Assembly: GCA_015680685.1 (NCBI GenBank)
Contig: MNCI01023425.1
Coordinates: 526,003 to 590,002 of the forward strand
DNA from: Gnetum montanum
Lineage: Eukaryota > Streptophyta > Gnetopsida > Gnetales > Gnetaceae
Length of the DNA stretch: 64,000 nucleotides
Direction: 5' to 3'
Shown: piece after piece, positions 23,878-34,734 of the stretch
Layout of the letters: every line of letters begins with the position of its first letter
Position numbering within the stretch: the stretch's first letter is position 1
Notes under the pieces: model-generated
Seen by the model: the letters and a program-made list of their open reading frames with translations, nothing else
What the model was told of the DNA's origin: nothing
The model's database searches: none
Made by a program: the position numbers and the translations under genes

Positions 23878-23955
23878 CGGATAGCAAGGGGAGATGCGCA
23901 AGCATTCAAACTTAACACATTGCTTAAGTTGGTAGATGTTAAGGGCATAGGGTGG
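23878..23955 (+). pseudogene. Formin FH2 domain fragment, second exon piece
   Basis: Reads ARGDAQAFKLNTLLKLVDVK followed by G, the FH2 block that directly follows the GNRMN segment in formins. Frame 23779-23982 is open, but the match ends at about 23955, before the expected LLHFVVQEII block. The copy was therefore truncated in or near this exon, or later sequence was lost. Confidence 0.9.
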
Positions 23956-25190
23956 CAAGGATGTGAACATGATGAGCAGTGATCTTTAAGTGGCACTATG
24001 AATTTTCTCTAGTATCACATTTGTAGCAATAATTTAATCAATGACACCAACATAGATGGTGAATGCATGGAGTGGAGCATCACAAATGCCTCTTTTGCCA
24101 CTTTTATGAGAATCTGTATTAATATAAAACAATAAAAAATCCAAACTTAGCAATGGTACCAATTATAGTGGATCAAAATTGGGTTTTACAATACCCATAT
24201 ATTATTAAAATAATTATTTTTAACCTTGTTGTAGTATAAATATTACTTCAAATTTGTATTAAGGGTGCTTCCATTATGCATACACATTTAAAAAATTATT
24301 TAGAAAATGGAAGAGAAGGAGTTGATACCAATGAATTCCACAACATATTAAAATTAATTGTTCTTGTGGTTATTGTTGAATATCTATTGAGCTTTGTAGC
24401 AATTCTTGGAGTCCATCATCTAACAATCAAAATTGTTACATTTTGAAACCAACAAGGGAAAATTGTAATTTAGGCAAGTCTCCCTTCTGATCTTCAATTA
24501 CTATTTGTAATTTCGATGTGATTTAATTATTAATTTTCATTCTTGAACTTAATGTTAGAAGTTGGGATGAAAATTTATGATTATACTTATCAGTGATAGG
24601 CATAAGTGTGGAATTTAATTAGATTCAATTCTAATTATTTATTATCTTGATGATTTCTTTAACTTTTAACAATTCTTCCACGAGATACGATTCGCAGGTT
24701 AGTCACAGATGAGATGACAATCTCTCCAACAAAATAAAGAAAAATAAATTTTTAAAGGTATCCAACACCAAATTTTTCCTGGCTCATCAATAAGACAAAT
24801 GAAAAACAAGAAAGAAAAAGAGAAGGATGAAAAGCACATCCCTAAGCAAATTGATAATGTTGTAGCTTTGCAACAAACCTAGCCTTGAATCTCCACACTG
24901 ACTATCTCAGGAGTACTCTAATGAGAGGTCAACATTTCAGGGGTAAGCTACCCTCGTGGCATGGTCATCATTAGTTGTGTTGACTTTGCACCTTGCATCA
25001 TGATACTTTGTTTGCATTCCATCTTCGTAGCATTGCTTACACCATTTGCCCTTAGCATACCCTTATCCACAACACTCTTGAGGATGGAATGATAATTGAT
25101 CAAGTACCAATGAGTGATGTTGGTTCCATGGCTACTGTGATGTTTTGCATTTTTTTTTCGATGTCTCTTAGGCCACTCCTCTAGATTTCA
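23956..25190 (+). other. E5 sequence between formin fragment and 3' LTR
   Basis: AT-rich to about 24770 with no recognisable coding. 24690-24780 holds a short GC-richer patch (cgagatacgattcgcaggtt). 24780-25190 is probably the original E5 3' untranslated region. I cannot place the right edge of the captured DNA. Confidence 0.5.
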
Positions 25191-25205
25191 ACAAACAGGG
25201 ACCAA
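25191..25205 (+). other. E5 polypurine tract
   Basis: ACAAACAGGGACCAA immediately before the 3' LTR start TGAAATACC. Purine-rich, in the right place; the pyrimidines weaken it. Confidence 0.6.
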
Positions 25206-25321
25206 TGAAATACCACAAAAAATTCAAGCCTAGCTTTTCCACTACAAATTTGGCTAATTTTCAAAACGATGGCACTTTGCCCAAATTTTTCTAAGTGTCT
25301 AGACTATGCTCTCATTGCTAG

Positions 25322-25426
25322 GACTATGCTCTAGAGCATAGTCAATGTAGTCAGCATTGGACACTAGATTTTGTAGAATTTTCTAACTGTTGGACTACAC
25401 CTCCTAACTATGCTCTAGAGCATAGT
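25322..25426. repeat. Two perfect palindromes in the E5 LTR
   Basis: ACTATGCTCTAGAGCATAGT reads the same on both strands; the first copy extends to 22 bp with flanking G and C. The centre-to-centre distance is 84 bp. Both lie in the U3 part upstream of the TATA box. Confidence 0.9.
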
Positions 25427-26034
25427 CAGTGTAGTTTGTCTAGGAGCCAAATTTTGTAGCATTTTATCCAAATGTTAAGCCTATGCTTACTACACTCAAG
25501 AGCATAGTTAGCCTCCCCTTGAGCATAGTCAACTCTTAGCCAAATTTTGCTAATTTTTGCCAATTTTGACTAGAGTTTTACCTAAGTCTAGGACTACACT
25601 CTCACCTAGTCCAAAGTGTAGTTAGCATGGATGGTGAGAATAGCCTCCAAAGGTCCTCAAAGCATTGCACTGGCATTCACATCAGCTCTAGCACATCTCC
25701 AACAGTAGCATTTTTCACTTTTGCATCCCCTTCTCCTCCAAAATTGTAACTACGCTATATAGCAGAGTCCTGAAGTGTAGTCTCCAAAAGTTACATTTTT
25801 TGATATTGTTTAGCATCTTTTTAGGTACATTGTGTTCTTCTCTATGCAGCTAGGCAACATAGTCATAGTCTCTTACCTTTGCAAGCTCCATTAGAGCAAT
25901 GACATTACTCAACACTATTTGCAATACCATAGAGAGTAGTTGGGGTGAGCGTAGTCCCAACTATCCCAGAGCATAGTCCCACCTACCGATCTACCACGTG
26001 GTGCCCGATCTATGCTCTAGACTAACCCTAGCCT

Positions 26035-26042
26035 TATAAATA
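26035..26042 (+). promoter_or_regulatory. TATA box of the E5 LTR promoter
   Basis: TATAAATA in the 3' LTR, followed by CCCTAGACCCCTAATG, conserved in the 5' LTR apart from the TATA itself. Position within the LTR fits the start of R. Confidence 0.6.
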
Positions 26043-26788
26043 CCCTAGACCCCTAATGTTTTAGGGATTGGAAATTGGCATTTACATTCGACATTTTTTT
26101 GGCATTGGCATACAACAGTTAGCTCCTTGGGGGAACACAACCCAGATGCATTGGCAAACAGGTAGAATTGCACACCATGATCCATAATAACCCCATTGTA
26201 GCCCTGCAAAACATCCATGGTACACCACAATGAGCACTAGAGTTCACGACCTAATACTACTGAGACTATGACTATGCTCCCCCATTGCATCTGTTGTACA
26301 CCATGTACCTTTTGAACCCTTTCTAAAGTTAACTACACTCCCATTTGGGGCAATGTTTCATATCTCTCTTACATTTCTTGAATTTTCTAGCATTTTTCTT
26401 GCATATTTTTGCATTTTTTCATGCATTGTGACATTGTACTATGCTCGGGTGGTAGTCTCCATCTCTTGGCACCCTCGTTTTGGCCAAAACCCTTGACTAC
26501 ACTCACCCCTGTTTCATGGCTATGATCTATACTCATAATGAAACACTACTAGAACACATAGCACCATTTCGCATGATTCACATTAGCATTTCAACTAATG
26601 ATTCCACCCCCCATTTACATCCATCATCCCAGCTACCAATGGCAAAGTCCCTATTCGATTGAGAAGACTATCCAAGGTGCTCTACCTCTCGTTCTGGCAA
26701 GACCCTCTCACAAAGGCAAGGTTAAAGCTGTGTGTCTGTCAACCCCTTGGTGATTCTAGCTACCAACATTTTTGATCATTATAGTTAA

Positions 26789-27152
26789 TGTAAGAATTTT
26801 CCTTCCTATCATTCTTGGTTCAAGATGGAATGATTACAAAAGATGTCAAAGTGTTCTACCTTTAGGAAGCCAACATCAACATAGAAACACATCTAATTTA
26901 GGTAACTAAGATCTCAATTTTATTGATATTGATGATAAATAATCAAGTTCTATTCATAAGATGCTTGGTACTAGTTCAAAGCAAGTCAAAGCAAAAGGAG
27001 GACTTATTTCCCCATCATACTTCATAGAACAAGATGAAGAACCAATAGAAGAGAAGGTCTCTAGTGAAGTGCTAGTAAGGGAACTAAAAGAAGGCTCAAG
27101 AAAGTTACATTCAGTTGAAAATGAAGATCCTAGAGTTTGTACAAAATTTTAG
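26789..27152 (+). pseudogene. E6 accessory ORF, part after E5
   Basis: Continues the ORF cut at 14961: EFSFLSFLVQDGMITKDVK, then a frameshifted stretch and an open piece (26961-27152) ending ELKEGSRKLHSVENEDPRVC. In E1 the corresponding sequence reads EEFSFLIGSLEIESNV and a charged tail. Confidence 0.7.
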
Positions 27153-27534
27153 TTTGAGAATAATCAAAAAAATACTAAAAAAGCTAGCATTCATAAATGT
27201 TTCACTTCTAAGATATTTTAGTATTTCTCTTTCTATTCTCATAGAGTAGTTGCATTTGTATAAAATTGCATTTGCATGTAGGGAACATGAGTTTTTGGAA
27301 CTTTAGACCTTACGTTTGGAGTGATTTTTTCCATAAAAAAGATTTAATCTTTCAATAATTAGCATAGTATTTTGTATACTATCCTTCTTATCATGGTGGG
27401 TAGTTAGTTAGCTCTGAGGCCTTCAAGAATTATTGGGACTATATTAACTCAAAATAAGGATAAACAGGCTATCTTATTTCTAATGTATATTTCTCAAAAG
27501 TGTATAAAATATTTTAAGATACTCTTGCATTACT

Positions 27535-27726
27535 AAAAAGGGGAAAAGAAATATTTTTACATTTACACACAATGTGGAATAGAAAAGAATAACATAATAC
27601 AACTCATCCCATTCCCTTGAAGTGTTAAAGGGTATTTGTAATGGTTATATCAGTGTAAACATAGTAATAATAAAGGTTTAGTTCCTATTGGAAACCACTT
27701 AGGACTTCCATCCTTTTCACCAACGT
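27535..27726 (+). repeat. E6 polypurine tract and start of its 3' LTR
   Basis: AAAAAGGGGAAAAGAAA (27535-27551) is followed by TATTTTTACATTT, which matches the E1 arrangement AAAAGGGGGCAGAAA then TGTTGGCACATTTT. Only about 175 bp remain before E2. The LTR identity past the first ~15 bases is weak. Confidence 0.5.
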
Positions 27727-29084
27727 TGTTGTCCCTAGCTAGGCAACTAAAATTTCCTAGACAAAGGATACTTTTAAACTCAAATTTTAGTGCTTGCTGT
27801 TTTTTGGCAACACTAAAACTAGGGTACCTCTAAATAAACTTAATAGTAATAGAGCAAACTAATGGGTGTTTACTGTTGAAAATATTAAAATAACTCATAT
27901 AGTGGTTTAAAATTTAAGAGGCTATTACAAAAAAATTTAGCTAACTTTGCCTTAAACTATGAAGTAATAAAAAGATCCTATTATGTCAAAGCTACTTAGT
28001 CTATATAGTCTTAGTTGTACATTACTTGAAAAAAACAACTTGCACTAAAATGTTTAAGCATGTTTCTACAAAAATCCATTTCTAGCTTTTCTTAGGGATA
28101 AAATTTCACATGAAAAATAGAAATAGAGCTTGATTCAATAGATTTAAGAAAAGAGAAAAAAGAAAATTTGTGTGAAATCTTCAACATTTAAGCAAGATAA
28201 AATGAAAATAAGAAAACACTTTGAAAAGAAAGCTATTTTAAGTCAACCCAAAATGTCAAACATTATGAAGACCCTCTAGACTCAAATAAGAAATTTCATA
28301 AGAGATGCTATTATTAAACTACTCAGAATGCTTTAGAATGATAACTCAAGTTGTTGTTAGTTGATAGATGTCAAGAATTGCAAATACTAGTACTATTAGA
28401 GTAATATAATAATTCCTAGATTGAAATTCCAAGTATAGTATAATATAGATCATTAGCTAAGAAAACTAAGACATGATAAGAGGAAAAATAAACTCACATG
28501 ACAATAAAACATCTAAATTATTCTTGAAATTAAAATGCCATTCTACAAGTAATTCTCCAATATTTCCTTCCTCTCTTTTTTTCCTTCCTTGAAGTCCCTT
28601 TTTATAGTACCTTCTTGGTAATTATAGCCATCATGGAAATTTAAAATTTAGTTACAAACATCATGGAAATTAAAAGCCATTATTACCAAGTTCCTTGTTC
28701 ATATAGGACATTAAGTAACTATCCTATGAATCTTTTTATTTTGAGCTTTCTAAATGATAACTATATTTTTCAAAAAAAAATCTTGAGTTACAAAATTTAG
28801 TTTAAATCTTATTCATTGATAAACATAAAACTAACTTCCACTAATAGCATGTTTTCTCATGATTTGATTTACTAAACCAAGCTTTTATTCTTTTTCTCTA
28901 TAAATAATTTCATTAAAATCTATTAGCTTCTTTGGAGTTTGGGAATTTTCTATAAGCTTTTATTTTTCATTCTCTTTAATCAATAGAGTTGTAACTCGAT
29001 TGACCTTATCTATGTCAGTTCTCTTATAAAGAAACTAGAAAACCCTGGTCAAAGCCCATGCCACTTTCTTTCTATGCCATTATT

Positions 29085-29311
29085 GGCCATTACTATTGAC
29101 ATATTCATCTCCATCTATTTGTAGATAAAGACACATGACACAATGGCTGTGTCCATTAGCCAAATCTTTAACATGCTAAACTACTTCCTCCATTCCTAAA
29201 TTGGGCCTCTTGTTGATCATACATGTTACTATTGGCACAACCTCTATTGCACCTTTCATGCTACTTTTAACATTGAAACTCTAATTAATGTTGTTATCAA
29301 TCTAGGGCTTG
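29085..29311 (-). pseudogene. Terpene synthase fragment, C-terminal piece, E2 3' LTR
   Basis: Reads IVTCMINKRPNLGMEEVV-stop-HVKDL on the minus strand, the counterpart of 50560-50650 in the right LTR. It is the continuation of the piece at 33545-34234; the copia element E8 split them. Matches the segment after the NSE/DTE metal-binding motif in class I terpene synthases (pattern Y/CM-ERP-EEEA-HIK-LID). Confidence 0.7.
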
Positions 29312-29955
29312 TAGATGTTGAAAAAATAAAAAACATGATAGGTAATAGAAATAAAAAAAGAACACACACAAAATTTACATGGAAACCCTAAATTGGGATG
29401 AAAACCATGGGTAGAAGTAGAGAGTTAATTCATTAAATCAAAGATTAAGTGCAAAGGAAAAATACATAAAAGGGAGAGAAAATAACATGGATGCATATGG
29501 GTCATCCAATGGTGAGCCAACGGATAGTTGGGAATGGTTGCCTTACGACACTTCAGCTTCCAGGGATAACAAAGATCCAATCTGATCAAAAATAGAATTT
29601 GATCACCACAATGTATTTTAAAAATTTCCACCTTAATGTGAATTCCCTTATAAGAAATAAATTTTCAATGTTCCACAAAAGGTCTTCACCTCTTCCACAA
29701 AAATCTCCTAAAGGGTAAAACTCAACAAGAAACATCAACCAAATCCAAGCAATGCTCAAACTTAGCAACAAGTGACATGATCATCATATGAGAAGGGTTA
29801 TCATGTATGCTAACTTTACTCACAACAATATCATCATGAGCAATGATATCATGCACAAAAGAATATTACAAATTAATGTACTTTATCTTTTCATCAAACA
29901 TCTAATCTTTTGTGAGGAAAATAGCACTTTGACTATCAAAATAAACTGTGGTAAT

Positions 29956-30381
29956 TTACAAATCTTCACTAAGTTCACCAAATAGTCCCTTCAACCAAAT
30001 GGCTTCTTTAAAAGCCTTAGTAATAGCCATATACTCAGCCTTAATAGTAAACAATGGAATTGTAGTTTGTAGGGTAGGTTTCCACCTAATAGCACAACCG
30101 CCAATGGTGAAAACATACCATGTAAGTGATTTTCTCTTATCAAGATCTTCAGAAAAATCAAAATCAACATAGCTAATGACCTCATCTCTAGTCCTTTCAA
30201 AATGTAAACAAACATTAGTAGAGCCATGTAAGTATCTGAAAATCCACTGTACTACTTTCCAATGCTCTTTACTCGAATTAGCCATGTATCTACTAACTAC
30301 AATAACTACATGTGATAAATTTGGATGACTACAAATCATAGTAGATAATAGGGAACCACTACAATAGAGTATGGAACCCAT
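29956..30381 (-). pseudogene. E8 copia RNase H
   Basis: 141 open residues: HPNLSHVVIVVSRYMANSSK, then WIFRYLHGST, SYVDFDFSEDLDKRKSLTWY, VFTIGGCAIRWK and IKAEYMAITKAFKEAIWLKG. This is the standard copia RNase H ending. The first Asp is present (YVDFDF); the family TEAEYMA Glu is present in KAEYMA. The end of the polyprotein at 29956 lies 320 bp from the LTR. Confidence 0.93.
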
Positions 30382-31505
30382 GACATATAATCAACCTCAT
30401 CATTTCATTGTGAAGATAGAGCAAATGAATGTCTGAAATGTGTAGCTAATGGAGTACTAATAGGTTTGGAATTTTGCATATTGATTCTGTGAAGAAATTT
30501 CTTAATGTATCCTTTCTAACTTAGGTACAATTAACCTACCTTTCTATCTCTCAAAATATCCATGCCAAGTATCTTCTTTGCTACCCCCAAGTTTTTCATC
30601 TCAAATTTCTTACTAAGTTGGACCTTAACCTTTCCTATCTTCCCTTTATCCGTGGCTGCTATCAACATGTCATCAACATATAAGAGTAGGTATACAAGTG
30701 ACCCATCATTAATCTTCTTGAAATAAACCCAACTATCATATTTGCTTCTTTTGAAATCATGAGTGATCATAAACAAGTGAAATCTCTTATACCATTGTCT
30801 GGGTGATTGTTTGAGGCCATAAAGAGATATTTTCAGTAAGCACACATAGTCTTCTTTTTCTAAAACTATAAAGTCATTTGGCTATGTCATGTAGATATTC
30901 TCCTCAAGTTCTTCATGTAGGAAAGATATCTTCACATCCAACTATTCAAGCTCAAAATCATGCATGGCCACAATATCAAGCAAAACTTGAATTGAACTAT
31001 TCTTTACAACTAGAGAAAACACATCTATGAAGTCAACACTTGGAACCTAACTGTAACCTTTTGAATCTAGCCTCACCTTATACCTTGCTTTTTCAACTCC
31101 TAGTGTGCCTTCCTTCCTTTTGAATAGCCATTTGTAATGAACAACTTTGTTATCCTTAGGTAATTTCACCAAGTCCCATGTGCCATTCTTATGAAGTGAT
31201 TCTATCTCCTCCTACATGGCAATCATCCATTTCCTAGAGTTATCACAATTGACAATGTCTAAATAGATGGAAGGTTCTTCACTGGAAGCAATACCTTTAG
31301 CTACATTTAGAGCATAAGCTACCAAGTTAGCTTTAGCATATCTCTATGGAGGTCTAATATCTCTTCTAGGTTTGTCTTTAGCAATAGAATACTATGGTGG
31401 TGGTGATGATGAAATAGTACCACCCTACATTTCTGAGCTAAGGAGAGATGTAGACTTTCATGTACATCCTAACCCAATCTCAAATTCCACTTGTGTGATT
31501 GAGTT
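30382..31505 (-). pseudogene. E8 copia reverse transcriptase
   Basis: The best part (30531-30845) reads LLKISLYGLKQSPRQWYKRF, then YLLLYVDDMLIAA and KFEMKNLGVAKKILGM; the YVDD catalytic box is intact. Upstream to about 31350 the frame is broken but FDVKTAFLHG-like and VDSKG-like blocks can be followed. Typical plant copia (Sire/Tork-like cannot be separated by eye). Confidence 0.9.
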
Positions 31506-32270
31506 CTATTGATTTAAATCATAAGAATCTCTATAAGGAAAGCTGTGAAGCATAGCAGTTTCATTAAAAATGGCATTTCTACTAATTATGACTTTACTGG
31601 TTTCTTGACACCATAGCTTATATCCTTTAATACCATACTGATAACCAAGAAAGATACACTTTCTAGATCTAGGTTCCACCTTTTCATTATCAACATGAGC
31701 ATATGCAAGACATCCAAATATCTTCAAATCTAAATAATGTATAGGAATACCAGACCATACCTCTTCTAGAGTCTTTTTTTCAATAGCAATTGAGGGAGAG
31801 TAGTTAACAAGAAAACAAGCTATAGTAGCAGCTTTGGCCCAAAATGACTTATGTAAACTAGATTTGAAGAGCATATAATGTGCTTTCTTTATCAAAGTCA
31901 TGTTCATTCACTCTACAACACCATTTTTCTATGGAGTACTAGGAACTATTAGGTGTCTTAGAATTTCTTCTATCTTTCAGAAAGCCTCGAACTCATCAAA
32001 ACAAAACTCTAAGTCATTATTAGTGCAAAGATGATTTATCTACTTCATTATCTACTTCTCAATCATAGTCTTCCATTGCTTGAATGTAGCAAACACATCA
32101 CTATTTTTCTTTAAGAAGAACACCCAAACTTTATTGAAAAATTCATTAATGATAGTTAACATATAGCTAGCACCACCTTTAGAAAGCATCCTAGATAGTC
32201 CTTAGAGATCAAAATGTGTATAGTCAAGTGTCCCATTTGTGTTGTGAATGCCTTTGCTAAAACTAACTCT
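31506..32270 (-). pseudogene. E8 copia integrase
   Basis: 31506-31907 is open and reads KKAHYMLFKSSLHKSFWAKA, then VWSGIPIHYLDLKIFGCLAY, SRKCIFLGYQYGIKGYKLW. These are the C-terminal blocks of copia integrase. The catalytic core lies upstream (31910-32270) and is frameshifted. Confidence 0.88.
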
Positions 32271-32273
32271 CTT

Positions 32274-32760
32274 CTACTTTCCAATAATGCAATGCTCACA
32301 TAACTCCAATTTACTAATGCTCTGTCCATCAAAAAGTCCTCTTTTTCTCAATTCAGCCATTCCATTCTCACTCATATGCCCAAGACGCATATTCCATAGT
32401 TTAGGAATATCACCATTTGATAAGAAAGGATTAGCGAAAGCTGCATCACCTATAATCATAGAACCCTATAAGACATATATCTTGGTAGACCTTTTCTACC
32501 CTTTCATCACAACAAGAGAACCTTTGCTAACCCTCAAGACTCCACCTTCACTAGCGTACTTGTACCCATTTGAATCAAGGGTACTCAAAGAAATAAGATT
32601 ATACTTCATATTTGGGACATGTCTCACATCAACAAGTGTCCTGACAATGCCATCAAACATTTTAATTCTAATTGTTTCAATACTAGCTATCTTACAAGAG
32701 GCATTATTTTCAATTGTCATCGCATCCTTAGACATTGTTTCATATGTTGAGAACTAGTCC
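32274..32760 (-). pseudogene. E8 copia protease and GAG-pre-integrase domain
   Basis: 32274-32459 reads LWNMRLGHMSENGMAELRKR then CEHCIIGK, the HHCC zinc module before copia integrase. 32496-32760 reads HMCPNQD, NNASCKIASIETIRIKMFDG, VRHVPNMKYNLISLSTLDSN, the copia protease region. Confidence 0.88.
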
Positions 32761-32942
32761 TGATTAGGACACATATGAAATATGCAAGATAAATAAAAAA
32801 TCTAATCCTCATAAGGTTTGGAGCAACTATTAGAAATAACTAGGAGTTTCCCATCATTGTATGCATCTTCAACAACACTAGCTTCACTAGAATTTTATAG
32901 TTGTTTTCCCTTCTAATTAGCACTAGCTTTCTTATTCTTATT

Positions 32943-33340
32943 CTATAACTTGTAGCATTTAAATTTGATGTGTCCCTTCTTCTTATAGTAATTACATGTT
33001 GTGTCTTTGTGTTTAGATTTTGATCTACTCTTCTCAACATCACTAGAATTCCTTTCTTGTGACCTCCCTCTAATTACAAGGCCCTTTACCTGAGTCTGTA
33101 ATCCAACCACAAGCTGTTTCATTTTCTCCTTAAAGAACAAAGCATCATAAACTTCATCTAGAGTGAGAGAATCATGACTATATAGTATAGTATCTCTAAA
33201 AGTTATATATGAAGAACGCAACAAACACAATAGGATCAACCTTAAATCTTCTTCATCATACCTAACCTCCCTATTCTCTAGATTAGAGATAATTTCTTTA
33301 AAAATAGTTAAGTGATCTTCAATAGATGCAGTACAATTGC
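32943..33340 (-). pseudogene. E8 copia gag C-terminus with zinc knuckle
   Basis: Reads IEDHLTIFKEIISNLE, SSYITFRDTILY, SLTLDEVYDALFFKEKMKQL and a basic Ser-rich part ending CNYYKKKGHIKFKCYKL. The knuckle is CX2CX4HX4C with the second Cys replaced by Tyr. The N-terminal half of gag is missing; sequence to the right is the LTR remnant. Confidence 0.85.
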
Positions 33341-33544
33341 TATTTTAGGTGCAGCTTGCTAGTTAGATTTTTCATCATACACAACCGCTACAATTTCAAT
33401 CATAACATAGTGGTAGTTTTCTTCTTCAAAATATCCTGCAGAATTTAATTTAATAGATAGATGAATTTAATTGCAAAAACAACAAAGATAGAATCAAATC
33501 AAAAATAGAATTCAGGTCACACCACCGTATTCTAACACTTAAGA

Positions 33545-34234
33545 ATGCAAACAGTTACAGCACAGGTTTTTTTGAGCATTGAAATTCCAGCAGGTAAGTT
33601 ATCTTTTGTGTTATGGCTGTCGGATTTGCATAGAAGTAGCTTTGTCATGGCGAAAAGGGACCAATACCCAGAGCTCTCTGGCATGCATTTCTCAAATACT
33701 CATTCACGTCGGGTATTTGGGCTCCATTGCAATGCTTAGCTGCGTCTTCACACTTGGCTTTTTTCTCAAATGATTCTACCACGTGTAGTCACATTGTGCG
33801 CATATACAAGTGGGTGCTGTATTTCTGTTTACAGCCGTACCTGCAGAATATCGGCTACGTTTCCATGACGAATTATAAACAAATGCTGACCTTGTTTGGC
33901 AGAGCTGCATAATTATGCTTCCATGAATCCTAGTCTCTGAACGGCGCATTACAACTCTGAGTTGAGGCCGTGTAAGGCAGGTGGATGTGGTGTTGTTGTA
34001 GAGGCCATTCAACACGAACAGAGCTATGGATGCCAAGGCCAGCACAGTCCTCACCTCTGTATATTCTAGCTCAAACATGGCCATCGCCATGGCCAAGTAG
34101 CATTGCATGTGTCTATCTCTGACAATCATTAATTCTGCTAAGTACGACTCCTCCCGCCAGCTGCATAAATCTTGGAGTTCTTCGTTACAGAGGGCCTGAA
34201 TCACGTTGAAATCTAGCTTTGCCAATTCCAACAT
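33545..34234 (-). pseudogene. Terpene synthase fragment (class I domain), E2 3' LTR
   Basis: The minus strand from 34234 reads MLELAKLDFNVIQALCNEEL, then QDLCSW, LAELMIVRDRHMQCYLAMAM, FELEYTEV and FVLNGLYNN, and in another frame ESFEKKAKCEDAAK and LRNACQRALGIGPFSP. This order (LELAKLDFN, RDR, FEPEY, DDxxD, EAKW, EYLxNA) is that of plant terpene synthases, which cyclise prenyl diphosphates. The metal-binding DDLYD motif reads NGLYN here and DDLYN in the right LTR. No intron-sized gaps are seen in the stretch. It follows the USP fragment directly. The closest subfamily (TPS-d versus TPS-e/f) is not resolvable by eye. Confidence 0.87.
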
Positions 34235-34242
34235 CTAGCTGC

Positions 34243-34690
34243 GGCTGGTGCAAGAACACGACGTAAAATCTGTTGCCCTTCACATGTTATGGCTCTCATG
34301 TCCACATTCCTGACAGCCAGTGGTGTAGCGCATGGAGCAAGAGCCCTGGAACAACTCATTCACGCGGTGTCCATGGCGGTCACCCTCTTTCTCCAACTTG
34401 TCCAGTAGAGGCAGAAACTGAATCCTGGAACGATTTGCGTGGCATGTAGTCCGTGTCCAGATCCTCATGCGAAACCTCAGCATTGCGCTGTACGTCTCGT
34501 CCATTTTCAGAAATAGGTCTGCCATCACCTGCGTCAGCAGTGCCTCCGGTCTTGATCTAGGACACTCCAATATCTGGTTGCAGAACTCATCCATGGCGAA
34601 GGGGATCTGCAGAATGAAGTTGGCGAAACAGAAATTTCCCATATTACTAAGTCCTGCTACCAGCCTAGGTTGGCTTCTGTAATTGGAGGT
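34243..34690 (-). pseudogene. Ubiquitin-specific protease fragment, E2 3' LTR
   Basis: Reads RLVAGLSNMGNFCFANFILQ, then TQVMADLFLKMDE, LLDKLEKE, VNELFQGSCSMR and CQECGHESHN. The first is the USP Cys box (GLxNxGNTC with the nucleophile Cys kept), the last the CxxCGH zinc-binding strand. USPs remove ubiquitin from proteins. About 370 bp present in the right LTR copy (51375-51740) are missing here, so it stops soon after CGHESHN and joins the terpene synthase. The His box is absent in both. Confidence 0.87.
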
Positions 34691-34734
34691 GGTGGTGGAT
34701 TTCTGACATGTATTCCAGGGATTTATCTGTATAT

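Larger units (their letters stand above)
14967..26783 (+). mobile_element. E5: 11.8-kb plus-strand gypsy-type element carrying a formin fragment
   Basis: Two LTRs of about 1.56 kb (14967-16523 and 25206-26783) flank a region with a primer-site-like sequence, gag, protease, a long short-motif repeat tract and a formin gene fragment. No RT, RNase H or integrase can be read, so it is non-autonomous. The flanks GTTAT (14962-14966) and GTTAA (26784-26788) look like a 5-bp target duplication with one change, and removing the element restores the E6 ORF. Gag/protease type suggests Athila/Tat-like gypsy, but this is not settled without RT. Confidence 0.85.
25206..26783 (+). repeat. E5 3' LTR
   Basis: Partner of 14967-16523. 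It keeps a promoter-like TATAAATA at 26035-26042 and two copies of a perfect palindrome (25322-25343 and 25407-25426) that are damaged in the 5' LTR. Confidence 0.88.
12492..27726 (+). mobile_element. E6: plus-strand Tat-type gypsy element, split by E1 and E5
   Basis: Remains of the same family as E1 in opposite orientation: RT tail, RNase H, integrase and accessory ORF from 12492 to 14961, resuming at 26789 after E5 and running to a polypurine-like tract at 27535-27551. The reading KPFIPY-like block, then WLL at the left of E5 and EFSFLSFL at the right rejoin into the accessory ORF seen whole in E1, which proves continuity across E5. The 5' half lies left of the window, beyond E1. It is the most mutated copy and the oldest layer here. 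Confidence 0.85.
29316..33537 (-). mobile_element. E8: Ty1/copia retrotransposon nested in the E2 LTR
   Basis: The 3' LTR is 29316-29623 (308 bp, TGTTGA at the left edge, on the minus strand starting TTTTAAAATAC). The polypurine-like AAGGTGGAAATT lies next to it at 29624-29634. Domains run gag, protease, integrase, RT, RNase H right to left, the copia order. At the right edge about 50 bases after 33537 inward match the LTR start (TGTTAGAATACGGTGG), then the likeness stops, so the 5' LTR and early gag are mostly lost. Host sequence on both sides rejoins the E2 LTR. Confidence 0.92.

Noticed and set aside
22107-24769. A separate LTR-type insertion from TGTTGAACC to TATCCAACA around the formin piece
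   Set aside because: The ends look like TG...CA termini, but flanking bases (GTAAG and CCAAA) do not match, no internal LTR pair is visible, and the rejoined E5 sequence cannot be checked. Kept as a possibility only.
32248-32757. 169-codon plus-strand ORF
   Set aside because: It is the antisense shadow of the copia protease and pre-integrase domain, which has clear motifs on the minus strand.
33776-34234. Intact 152-codon host gene on the minus strand
   Set aside because: It is a terpene synthase piece without start, end or catalytic motif, repeated in the other LTR, and frameshifted relative to the rest of the domain.
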